Part shown: positions 47,150 through 57,844 of the stretch, one piece after another | How positions within the stretch are numbered: position 1 is the first letter of the stretch | Layout of the letters: every line of letters starts with the position of its first letter | Assembly: GCA_026120035.1 (NCBI GenBank) | Contig: JALRME010000017.1 | Coordinates: 558,001 to 622,000, forward strand | Direction: 5' to 3' | Source: Coleophoma eucalyptorum | Lineage: Eukaryota; Ascomycota; Leotiomycetes; Helotiales; Dermateaceae | DNA: 64,000 nt | Translations under genes and position numbers: made by a program | Notes under the pieces: generated by a model | Databases searched by the model: none | The model's input: only the letters and a program-made list of their open reading frames with translations | Told to the model about the DNA's origin: nothing

Positions 47150-48318
47150 ATGCGTTTCATAACAGGTGGGAATGCTTTGATAGCTATCATTTCGCTTTTC
47201 ACTTCATACATTATCTCCGGCGCCGTTGCGATTGAAGTATCTGCAGATTCACCATGCGGCGCCCTCTGTATTGACTCACCTAATGGCAATGTTTCAAGTA
47301 TCTACGCATCAAGTACTGTGACATCGATGGTTGTCTGCAATGACACTGCGCTAGGAGGAGTGAACTCGACATCAGACGGGAGGAAATGGACAAGCTGCAT
47401 GGAATGCTTGGAAAAGTCGGCCTATGTTGATACTGTATCGGGAGAGAATGATCTGTACTGGTTTTTGTGTAAGTCTTCAACCCAAATGATGGGGAAACGT
47501 CATGCTAACCCGCTTATGTGTCGTAGTTAATATGAAATTTTCGTTCGATTGGTGTACACTAGGCTTTACAGATCAGGAGAATCCAGTGGTAGACGAATCA
47601 CAATTAGCTTGTCTCTCGTCATGCCAAGCCATCAAACCGTTGACGACTTTGGACCTTCTAGATACAGACATGGGCCTGCAGTACGCCTATTGCAGTAACG
47701 CCGGTGTGAATTATTCACAAGAGTACACAACATGCCGCGATTGCTTACAGAATGTCACTCTTGCTCAGACGCTGAGCCGATGTCAGTAATTCCATTACTG
47801 TGTATACAACTACGTACGAGATCTTGTACTAACAAGAAGGGATAGATACGGAGGCTATGAATGTTGCCTGTGAGACCACTCCAGGAAACGGATCTGCTTT
47901 GTCCCTTTCATTTGATGTGATTGCAACGACCTCAACCTCGTCCTCTTCCACCGCAACCAGTACCGGTACTTCTGCAACCACGGCAGTCAATTCAACCACA
48001 CCAATACCAGCCCCAAGCTCGGGCTTGAGTGGAGGGGCGAAGGCAGGAATCGGAATTGGGGTTGCAGCAATCGCTGTTATTGGAGCTCTGGGCGGCATAT
48101 GGCTACTGAGAAGACGTAGAACCCGACGTTCTGGTCAAACCGACTACAATTCAGGCCATAGTGAATATCCAATGATCCACGAAGCGCCAAACTCAACACC
48201 GTATCAAGACTCAGCCAGCACACAACCCAGGCGAGAACCTGTAGAAATTGATGAGTCTTCTGCTAACAAAGGCTATGGGAATCGACATAAAAACTTGCCG
48301 CCATCTGAGCTAGCTTAG
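47150..48318 (+). CDS. type I membrane protein with duplicated six-cysteine ectodomain
   Basis: Predicted exons are 47150-47468, 47527-47781 and 47846-48318 (introns 58 and 64 nt), giving 348 aa. Signal peptide residues are about 1-27. The ectodomain has two modules with matching cysteine spacing: C36-x3-C40-x22-C63-x19-C83-x2-C86-x29-C116 and C135-x3-C139-x22-C162-x13-C176-x2-C179-x20-C200. A Ser/Thr-rich stalk (TSTSSSSTATSTGTSATT) follows. A single membrane segment (GIGIGVAAIAVIGALGGIWL, about 259-279), a strong stop-transfer RRRRTRR and a 65-residue cytosolic tail complete it. The layout is that of a cell-surface sensor or adhesin, like WSC-type proteins, but the cysteine pattern is not WSC. 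I know no function. It diverges from the arabinofuranosidase gene. Confidence 0.82.
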
Positions 48319-48860
48319 AAGATGTTACATCCTCTCTTTATGCAGTTTAAAGAATTAATGATAAAAGTTTAAGTTTAAAGAAGCTCACAGTGACAAGGAG
48401 CCTCGTAAAAGCTACAGAATAGCATAGGTACGTAGCTATATGCTACTAGATGCTATGATATTTGCTCAACTATGTTTAGTCTCCATCCACAAGGAAGCCA
48501 CTGATACTGGAAGGAAAGCTGTCTGTGTGGATCTTATAAATCTGATAAAACTCCTACCAGTATCTGCCTTTCATATAGCTTCTGTCTTCACCGTAAATGC
48601 TGAACTTAAACAAGGGTTATGGGATTCTCCTATGAACAATGTATTAGTGGTTAATTTTCCAGCTTTCACACAAGCAATCGTAAAATGCATTATCTTGAAT
48701 TGTGTTAGGAAGCCTCCAGATCAAAGCGTGTAGCTATTCTAAGCGACGATTGTGATCCTGTATATGGCTGTCTTTCCAGGGTTATGTATTGTGTTATGTA
48801 TTGAGGATCTAATGACAATTTTAAACTTGTTGTGGGTGAGAACTGGATACATTTATCACC
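48319..48860. other. convergent 3' intergenic region
   Basis: 0.54 kb between convergent genes. A 97-codon frame at 48440-48733 has no start context or recognisable sequence and is probably 3' UTR. Confidence 0.45.
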
Positions 48861-49909
48861 TCAAATTGGAAGTGTGGCATTCGCTGGTATACAGGTGCCT
48901 AACACATCTCCTTCCAGCCTGGCAGTAGCGTTTACTACCAGATCCTGCAGTGGGCTTGTTCCACACTTCAGTCCTAGCACAAAGCTCTGAGCCACAACAT
49001 CGGCAAGATATGGGGAGGTGTGCGTGTTATCCAATGGATAGTTTGCATCAATGACTTCAGGGCCCAAGTTTTCCATTGCTTGGGCAGCATACTGGCCATG
49101 CGGCACGTAGTACACGCCTGCTGCTGGCCCGCCGAGTTCAGTTACGGCTAGCCTATGCAATACTGTTATTGAATGTCAAGTCTGACTGTCGAGTTTTAAA
49201 ATATCTTACCAAGCATAGTATGTAAATCTATTAGGAACGTATGTGAAGTTTCCGGTCTCCCATGGATTAGTCAGAGTTTGTGCAGCGATTACGACTCGTG
49301 CGCCCTTTGAGAGAAACAAAGTTGATGCCTCTTTCAAGTACGTTGGAAACGTTTGGACGATCTCGGTAGCATTCCTAGCGGCTGGTTAAAAAAGATCAAG
49401 AGGTTTCCTGACTTCCTTACTGGTATACTGTTGGACATGTCTCATTCCCTGAGAACCGTTAGAACTCATGCATCTGAAAACGGTGCAATGTGCCTACCTG
49501 CACCAGGACAGTCCGGCCTTCCATTGTCGCTACTCGCGGGATACGGACTTCCTCCATCATTGAAGCCAAACTCGATCACCACCCAATCCCCGGGGTTTAA
49601 AGCATTTGCAACTCGTTGAAACCGCCCTTCCCTGGTAAAACTTCGTGCACTTCTTCCCGCAAATGCTGAGTTGTTGACATAGACATTGCTGTCCAGGCTG
49701 TATTTCAAATACTGTCCCCAACCATCTGTACCGGTGCCAGCGCCTGTTCCATTTGGCGCCATTGTACTGTCGCCACATAAGTATACCGTTGTGGAGCTAG
49801 AAGTGGATTGGCGACCTTCAATGTTGAGTTTATGCGAGGATGATTGAGCAGCCGCCGCTACAGTGTATAATGGCGCAGCCATAAAGAGGCTACGCAGCGG
49901 TAACTTCAT
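48861..49909 (-). CDS. secreted rhamnogalacturonan acetylesterase (SGNH/GDSL)
   Basis: Predicted exons are 49909-49498, 49448-49421, 49374-49210 and 49152-48861, giving 298 aa. The ATG at 49909 is chosen because the open frame above it begins only at GTG. A signal peptide ([19 protein letters not shown]) is followed by a short linker. The SGNH blocks are all present: GDST (Ser48) in [10 protein letters not shown], the Gly block [14 protein letters not shown], and DNTHTSP with the catalytic Asp and His. The second exon is only 28 nt and encodes part of NETCPTVYQ, restoring the Cys-containing loop of the family. These enzymes remove acetyl groups from the rhamnogalacturonan I backbone, opening pectin to lyases. 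It lies near the arabinofuranosidase, which fits joint pectin attack. Confidence 0.92.
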
Positions 49910-50666
49910 TTTCACAAAGCGCTTTGATGATAGGCACTGAACTAGAAACTTAAAAAAGAGATAACAAGAGCAATCTGGAGAATAAACTCATCGCGTTCTT
50001 TTATTTGCACTAAGTACCAGAGGGATCTCATGCTTTGGTTAATTTGCTCGGCAATAATTACACGAGACGAGGGACTCTCAATTATCCGACAAGGACATCC
50101 ATGATTGAACATCCGTAATCCGATGAAAAGGCCCCTCATACCCCGCATATGCCATTTCGCAACCTTATTATTCTAAATAAGTAAAAAAAACGTGCGCATA
50201 TGTGGTGATCGTTGAAGATCGTTTACAGTCACGGGCGTCTACCAAGGAAGTTCAGCCACCAATCCCGTTCCTCGAAACTGGCTTGTCAGGTGCTTCGGCA
50301 TAGATGTGCCCGAGAACTAATTGCTACTGACGACCTTCTGCATCATCGCAATCTGATTGAATCTTAAAACAGGGATGGATCCTCGTGCTTTTGTTCCTCG
50401 TGCGCGCCATCTAAGTGCTGGCTTGGCATAACATGATACATAACTGGCGAACAGCTGACCAATGCTTGCTACAAAGATACCAGTGTTGACGTGTGTATCT
50501 CAGAAGAATAGGACCGCGGTCAAGTGGTAATTCAATTAACTTAAGCCTATATATATATGCTACCTCATGCGCCAAAGATATACCTTTTTTGAAACTCATA
50601 CAAGCTAATCGTACTGATTGCGAACACCCAGAGCCTACTTCGGCCCGTAAATTATACAGATCTTCT
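49910..50666. other. intergenic region
   Basis: 0.76 kb: promoter of the acetylesterase and 3' end of the methyltransferase gene. No further feature recognised. Confidence 0.5.
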
Positions 50667-51563
50667 TCAGGAGCGTACAGCCACCATGAAAAGCCTTGGA
50701 TATCGCAAGATGACCTTTCCATCATTCGTAATCGGATACAATTCTCTAAGGCGATTTAAATATGCTTCAAGGAATGACTTGCGCTCCTCCTCGGACAGAG
50801 GGTCGATGAATGGCCTCAATCCTGTTCCCTTTACCCATTCGACTATCGCTTGATGATCGTCCAAGATATGATTGTAATACGTGTGCCAGATGTTGATACT
50901 AGAGCAGAGTGGTTGAAGCTGGTTGTAAATTTCCAGGGTAGACTGAAACTGTGGGAGTGCTGGGTGCAGGCTACCCAACGTGGCTGCCCATGGCTTTTGT
51001 TCTGCAATCGATCGCATCGCCGCATGAGATGGTTCATTGAAGTTGTCTGGCACTTGAAATGCGAAGACACCACCTGACTTCTGGGATTTGATGAGGTCCG
51101 CGATGATATTGATGCGTTCTTTTTGCGGAAGCCAGTGGAAAACTGCATTGGAGAACAAGAGATCAATCGGCTCCTTGGGAATGTAAGTTGAGAGGTCTTC
51201 CAACGAGAAGTCGACATTGGGAAGCGTCTTCTTGGCTTTCTGGATCATATCGGCTGAAGAATCAATGCCTTTGATCGTAGAATCTGGAAATTGATCTGCT
51301 AGTACAGCTGTTGAGTTTCCTGGTCCACACCCAAGATCCATAATGGTTGCTGGCGCTTTCAAGGGAACTTGGGAGAGTAGGTCTCGTGATGGCCGTGTTC
51401 GCTCTTCTTCAAATTTCAAGTATTGCGCTGCGCTCCAGTCTTTTGCTGAATTTGCCGCTGACGACCCAAAGGCCCGGTGAGATGATATTGTAGATGCCAT
51501 GGATGGTCTGTTATACTTCAAAAGACCATTGAATAGTCCACGACCACTTTGAGCATAACGCAT
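50667..51563 (-). CDS. trans-aconitate methyltransferase-like protein
   Basis: A single exon of 298 aa. Residues about 1-38 (MRYAQSGRGLFNGLLKYNRP ...) are basic and Ser-rich without acidic residues, like a mitochondrial presequence. The catalytic part begins KDWSAAQYLKFEEERTRPSR, typical of trans-aconitate methyltransferases (Tmt1/Tam). SAM motif I is IMDLGCGPGNST, motif II is IKGIDSSADMI, then DLLFSNAVFHWLPQ and a C-terminal block around FLEAYLNRLRELYPI. The known enzymes methylate trans-aconitate, an inhibitory by-product of the citric acid cycle. The Met at residue 22 could be an alternative start without the presequence. It is the only intronless gene of size in the window. Confidence 0.9.
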   Translation of the reverse strand: MRYAQSGRGLFNGLLKYNRPSMASTISSHRAFGSSAANSAKDWSAAQYLKFEEERTRPSRDLLSQVPLKAPATIMDLGCGPGNSTAVLADQFPDSTIKGIDSSADMIQKAKKTLPNVDFSLEDLSTYIPKEPIDLLFSNAVFHWLPQKERINIIADLIKSQKSGGVFAFQVPDNFNEPSHAAMRSIAEQKPWAATLGSLHPALPQFQSTLEIYNQLQPLCSSINIWHTYYNHILDDHQAIVEWVKGTGLRPFIDPLSEEERKSFLEAYLNRLRELYPITNDGKVILRYPRLFMVAVRS

Positions 51564-52273
51564 AGCTATTGTGATGACTTGTGTTGTGAATCTTAGGGTT
51601 TATCCCTATGCTTAGAATGAGAGGGCGCTGTACTTTAGATTGACCAATTTACAATCTAAATATCGTTATATGGAGAACAAAGACCGATGTAGATCGATAG
51701 AGCATTGGAGAGAAGGTCTATATAAGATATATGAAGCCGAAGACGCCGCCTGTGCTTGCAATTGCACCCTCGCCGAACATCGGGCCGATATAATCACGTG
51801 ATAATACAAACCAGTGCTGTCTCGAGCTACGTTGCACATCCAACTCTTGTTATTTGTAACTTGCAGCTGATTAATAAATTTAAACTTGATAAGGATGTTT
51901 CGCTGTCACAGCTGCATGAGATTACCGTCATCATAGTGCAGGAGAACAATGATGTCATTGGGAGCGCTGGTTAACAGAAGCGAGGAAGTACTCCATCAGC
52001 ATTCGCAACACATTCTCCAGCGACTGTTCCAGTGATATCCCCTAGTCACAAATTTGAAGTCGGTTCTGGTTGCAAAGCAAATTTAGCACGGCAATATCAT
52101 TGGATGTATATGTTAAGTATATGATCGAAAGGAATTTGAGTGGAACTATGGGAGATGCTTTTTGTTACTTTGCAGGAGGATGGCCAGCTTACTAGTGCGG
52201 GGTCTAATCTCTTACAAACAAGCAATGCTTCACTTCATTCAACCAACACAAGATTCCCAATTTGTTTGTTCAT
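51564..52273. other. intergenic region
   Basis: 0.71 kb between two minus-strand genes. Short open frames only; nothing supported. Confidence 0.5.
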
Positions 52274-53780
52274 TTAATTTTTGTGTATTTTCTCGTACAG
52301 GAAAAAGCAATTGTTTGAAAAGCCGATGGGTATTCGCGCAGAATGGATAATGGTTTCATCTGCAGACGTTACCAAGAATAGCACGCGGCCATAGTCGACA
52401 GTGATGACACGAACAAGAAGTTGTTCTATTAGGTCTTTCGTAGGTATCCTATCCAGATCTTCTTCTACAATCATACCATATCTATTACCCACGACGATAT
52501 CATTAATTTCTTCCTTCCATACCCTCTGGACACTGCCAAGATATCCGTGAGCCTTTGTATCAATGGTGCCAAAATATGCAGGAATCATTCTCCGAAGAGT
52601 TTGAATGTTGACCTCCGTATCTTCTAAATACTCTTCTGGTGTATGACCATTCAAAATTGTTGTTATCAGCGCTCTCGAATCAATAATACTTTTCGTCGAA
52701 CAAAGATCCAAATCTGGCATCAGTCGAGACCAAAACGCAGCACTTAATCGAAAGCTTTAGATTTAATTAGATGAAAATAGCGGAGTTGTGCTCGAGAAGC
52801 TCTCTTACGTTTGTCCATAATATCTATTAAGGCCTGCAAAGCCTAGGTTCAATAGTCCACCATTGGCTTCAACTAGTTTTTCAAGTGCATCGAGATGGTG
52901 TCGAAGGAATCTAGTCTCGCCCAATATCATCTACAGCAGTTTTAGCGAATGAAAACTTCTCTCTTTAGTCAATTTGGGTCAAACCTCAGAAAGCCCAAGG
53001 AAAATAATGGCAGTCACTGCAATTTGCGAGCTCATCTGGTCGGCTGCGTCTAGACATTGCGACAAGGACTTTAACGCCTTTCCCCGGATTTTCCAAAAAG
53101 CGCTATCAACTGGTTGACCACATCCGATAATCGAGCGATGGCACATTATGAGTGTGAGATGAGCATACAGTAGCTCTGGTTGAGGCAGTGTGGTTGGTAA
53201 CAATGTCTCTTGTGTTGGCATCCATACTCCGGTGACTGATGGAAATGGCTTACTTATATGGGTCACTGTCAGGCAAGATCAATATAACATTTCGATGTTC
53301 AGCAAGTTGAAACGTACGGTAACTCCAGTTCATTTGAAGAGCATCTAATACTACATTTGACAGCTCAATAGGAAGGCCATAGCCATTTGTGGGTTGTAGT
53401 TTTCCCATCTTCCAGCTGATGCAATGGTCAACTTCCTCTTTACGACATGTATTCTCCGAGCACAAGATAGAGTTTGTGCACTGCTCATCTTTCACAAGCG
53501 GACGCAATTGCATTGCAGGTTGCTTCATTGCATCTTGTTCAGAGACTTCTGGCTTTGGTGTTGGTACTTGGTCACTCAGGGCACAAGAGTTAGATCGGCA
53601 ATATGTTTGCGCTGTGCCCAACGCTTCCGTCCCGGCTGACGGTAAGGGTTTCTCTGGATATTTCCCCTTGAATTTAACCCCTTTCCTCATTGGCTTTCGT
53701 TTCTGCGCAGCAAGGATGCGAACACGTTGTCTCGTCATTTCATCTGCTGGTTTACTTGGATCGATGCCAATAAACTCCAT
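52274..53780 (-). CDS. fungal-specific regulator-like protein without zinc cluster
   Basis: Predicted exons are 53780-53318, 53265-52985, 52930-52809 and 52754-52274 (introns 52-54 nt), giving 448 aa. The N-terminus MEFIGIDPSKPADEMTRQRV, with basic RILAAQKRKPMRKGVKFKGK, matches a common fungal group that starts FVxxxxPSxxxxxxxRxxVR. That group carries only the regulatory half of fungal transcription factors. The later sequence LDALEKLVEANGGLLNLGFA is the diagnostic block of that domain (PF11951-like). A short run of cysteines (residues about 60-125) does not form a Zn2Cys6 pattern. The second intron has a weak donor (GTTTGA). The final stop ends a Phe-rich tail. Function is probably gene regulation, with unknown targets. 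It diverges from the carboxylesterase gene. Confidence 0.75.
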
Positions 53781-54805
53781 TTGGCTCAGTGATCGAAACT
53801 GTTTCTCTAAGGCAGTATTTGTTGCAATGTAGAGAGACTAAGGCACGGCATGGAGTTTTCATCATCTGCCATATCAGTGTTGTTTCTCCGAATTGTTAAT
53901 CCGATCCACTTTACTTTAGGAATGGAGGCATATCTTCTTGGTAATCACTAGAAGAACATTGGATTGAATAAGCAGGACGGAGCTTGTTCCGCCATCACGT
54001 GGTAGGATTTTCAGCACCTCGCGAAGACATTTTAATATCGGGTTCTAAGGCTATATCAGGTTGCAGCCCTTTGATAGGTGGTGCTTTCTGTATGACTTAG
54101 GGCTAGATTAGGCTTTTTGGAATGAATCTACATCTGCACTGGGTTGACCCATTGATAGGCACTTAGACTTGCAGACTCCCAAGAAAAGCACCGATTGTGC
54201 GTCGCTAGGCGCGCATCTTTGGTTAACATCAGGTATAGAGGCCTCCTTCAAGGTTCCCTTCCCACTTTTGCTGGGTCTACAGTACCCTATGAATAAAGGG
54301 ATGATTATAATATCAAGATAATATACTGACATGGTGACATTAGACAACAATTTTGTGATGTTGCTTGAAATTAGAGTATCTAGACGAGCCGAGGACAGAG
54401 CGTCGGGTCGCTTCAAAAGCATTTCCTGTTTTTGGCTTAGCATAGACCATGTCATCATATGCCCAGCTCTTCAAGATGCAAAAGCGTTTTCCTATATAGG
54501 CTTGGCCTCAATAAGGCTGGAAGAATGTAGTTACGTATGTGCTGGCCGGCGAAATATTGCAAGCATTGTAACTCACGATATTTGTTCAGTGAAGGCGCAA
54601 CATGGCAAGGGGCCTGTAATGTGGTAAATGATGTCTAAACTAGGAACAATTCTGTAAAGTTCAACATGGGCTTCCTTGAACATCAATTCTGTCTATTATT
54701 TAAAGTAAACGCAATTCCGGTTTGCTTTTAACCAATTGTATGTACTACTCTTTTTTATCTTGCAGATATTCTCCCCTGAGCCAGAATTTCGCTCTGAGCC
54801 GCACC
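53781..54805. other. 1 kb divergent intergenic region
   Basis: Shared promoter region of the regulator-like gene and the carboxylesterase. Open frames at 54108-54627 on both strands overlap each other and show no family resemblance. Confidence 0.5.
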
Positions 54806-56518
54806 ATGTCCCCCAAAACTATAGACAGAGCGCTACAGATCATATTTGGCGCTCTTTTATCGCTCACCGCCGCTATTGATCCTCGAGCTGATTTAGGTTA
54901 TGCCATTTATGAAGGAACATCACTCTCGAATGGCGTAAATCAATTTCTCGGTATGCGATATGCCGCGCCACCTCTTGAACAGAATAGATTCAGGATTCCT
55001 AGCCTTCCTGGGAAAGAGACTGGCATTGTTCAAGCCAAAGAAGTAAGCCGCTATACTTCAACATATCCACAAACACTAGTTGCTTACAGGCTTGTTTAGC
55101 ACGGACCTATTTGCTATGGTGTAGAAAAGCTTACATTCGGCTCTGTCCCGCTCCCAGTCTCGGAGGACTGTCTCTTCATCGATGTATATGCGCCCGTCCA
55201 GGTTAATACCACCGAAAAGAGCGGGCTTCCTGTTATGCTATGGTTCCAAGGAGGAGCTTTCGTGCAACTTTTCAATCCAAACTACAACGGCACTGGCCTT
55301 GTTGAGGCCAGTGGAGGCAATGTGATTGTTGTGAATTTCAACTATCGAGTAGGCCCACATGGGTTTCTTGCCAGTGAGGAGCTCAAGGCAGAGAATAATC
55401 TTAACATAGGTCTACATGATCAAAGAGCAGCAATGAGCTGGGTACAGAAGCATATCAGCAAGTTTGGTGGCAATCCCGACAAGGTGACGCTGTTCGGCAC
55501 ATCAGTTGGCGCTGGAAGTGTGCTGTTGCAGACAGTAGCTTATGGTGGTAGTCCTCCTCCAGAGGCTGTTGTGAACTGGAGTGCCGGCATCGCTGGATCA
55601 GTTTATATGCCTTCAGTGCGCCAGGTCAAAGACCTTCAATTCCAATACGACCAGCTTTTGTCAGCAACTAACTGCACCGATCTTGCCTGCCTTCGATCGC
55701 TAGACTCGGAAAAGTTTCAGGAAGCTAACATTGGTCGTCCATTTCCTGGAGCATCTGGTGATGCGCTATTTCCATATGAACCTGTTATTGATGGAAGTTT
55801 GATCATGGATCACCCTTTACAGATGCTCAGCGCCGGGAAGTTCGACAAGACCAAGCCTTTGATTCTTGGATCATCGAACACTGAAGGAACCCTCTTCATA
55901 CCACAGGCAAATACGACTGCGGACATTGCTAATTTCCTGCAATTGCAATTCCCTGACTTGACTGACAACGATATCGATCAAGCTAACAATCTATATGCCA
56001 CTACGCCATCTACCTTTCCCGGTGTCACAACATCGGAGTCACCACTTTTTTATCAATTAGCTGAAATGTATGGAGACGCTGCCTTCGCTTGCCCGACACT
56101 TGAATTTGCTGCAGGGCTGAGCCAAGCCGGCGTCTCAATCCATCTCTTTCGCAGCCATATCATGGATGCGGCTGAAGTGGCAGCAGGCTACATAGTTCCC
56201 CATACCTGGGAAGTGCAAGCTGTTTGGGGACCACAATATGCAACGGACTATGTTGCAGTCTCCGGCGCAGACAGCTACAACAAGGGAGGAGCGAACCATG
56301 CAATGGTGCCAGAGGTGCAAGATTACTGGATAAGCTTTGTCAGGACTCTTGGGAATCCAAACAGCATGAAAATTCCTGCCGCTCCATACTGGTACCCTTA
56401 TGGCAATGGCACGAGGCTCAAGTTGCAAACAAATGCGACAATGACAGAGCATGTATTGCCGTTAGAATATCAGAAATGTGCCTTTTGGACAAGCGTTTCA
56501 AACAGGACGCATATTTAG
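54806..56518 (+). CDS. secreted type B carboxylesterase/lipase
   Basis: Predicted exons are 54806-55042 and 55100-56518 (intron 57 nt), giving 551 aa. The ATG at 54806 starts a signal peptide (LQIIFGALLSLTAAID); an earlier in-frame ATG at 54740 would place a non-signal leader before it. The fold is clear: NQFLGMRYAAPPLEQNRF, SEDCLFIDVYAP, the oxyanion loop WFQGGAF, NYRVGPHGFL, and LHDQRAAMSWVQKHISKFGG. The nucleophile Ser214 is in GTSVG, where the common family elbow is GESAG. SSNTEGTLF holds the acidic residue and NHAMVPEVQDYW the His. It hydrolyses esters outside the cell, but the substrate is open. It sits between two regulator genes. Confidence 0.92.
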
Positions 56519-57844
56519 ATGATTGAAGCTGACAGCAGGATTGATCAGGCGGGTGGTACAAGAGGTTGTGACTTTGTAAGTGGTATATCCACTGTAGGTG
56601 TAGTAAGAGGGCTTTCATCGTCATAATTGTTTCCCTTCAAGGCCAGTAGTAGCTAGAAAAGTTTGGTTGGTCACTTTCAAAGGCCAAAGTTGGGATGGCA
56701 GTGGACTCAATTTAGCATCAGTTGAAATAGCAATATGTCTACGTATAAGACACTGCAGGCTCCGCATGTGTGACAGCTGAATACATGATACCCTTAGGAA
56801 ATTACGCTCTGGAGGCGCTTCGTCGCTGTGAAAATACTGAGACTAACAAATATGACATGTTGGCAACAATACGTGGATATGAAATAACAAGGACTAACAA
56901 GGAATGGCAACCTAAAGAGGTTACAGCTTAGAAACAATACAGATCGGAGGTACTGCGGTCGATATGTAGTTACTGCGACCGAAAGGCACGATATCTTAGT
57001 TTATATACTTGCGGGATACTGTAGTCGTATTCGATCATAGACGGCCATCCGCTTCATTTGTGAAGGGGGTCTCGCTTAAGGGGAGCGATAGGCTCTGCCC
57101 TATAAATGTGTATCTGTGGATAGTCTGGTATGTTATGATACTACGCATGGCAGCACGTGCAAAGTACTGGAAAGCCATTGTACCAGTGGCAATCAAGGCC
57201 CACAGTTCACACAAGGAACATTATGATCTGCCTAGGATGGATAAATGTCTGGAAATAGTATTTTTGCAGCTGCATACGATAAGGGCATATGTTTACTGCC
57301 AATTTCTTTCGGCAACAATATCCCAAGGATTTTATAGGCCAGCTCTGGATTTTGACATGCCCATGCATTAGAAAATTGCCGATTCTTGGCGGCAGTTTTG
57401 ATATAATCGGGGCTGTCGGGACGATCGGGCCGACACCGAAGCTGTCGCAGGTTTACTTCTAACACCATACGTATCCCAGAACAGATATCTATGAAATGTG
57501 CTTGTATTTTTCGGATTCTGTGTAGTGTGATTCCGCAGGTTTTAAGAGGAAAAGGAATATGTATCTATTAGCTAAGGTAGATAAGATAACTTGCCTGTTA
57601 TAGGTACGATTGCACGCATAGTAGCGACCACTTCTGCTCCGAGGCCGCCGAAATCACGGGAAACAGGTAATAAACCCAACACGGAAAGGCGCCAATTCTC
57701 AGACCCAGCATAAAAACTTACGTACGCATACCTTCGGCCCGGACCTGCGACGACAAGTGACAGGAGTGCAAAGAATACTGAATGCCAATAGAGTACAACG
57801 GAATGCCCTGCTGTCATCCATGAGGAATTAATACTAGGATCAAG
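56519..57844. other. 1.3 kb intergenic region
   Basis: 3' UTR of the esterase and promoter of the Zn2Cys6 gene. A 120-codon frame (57009-57371) has no recognisable protein. Confidence 0.5.

Noticed and set aside
48440..48733. 97-codon plus-strand frame
   Set aside because: Lies in the 3' region between convergent genes and has no recognisable features.
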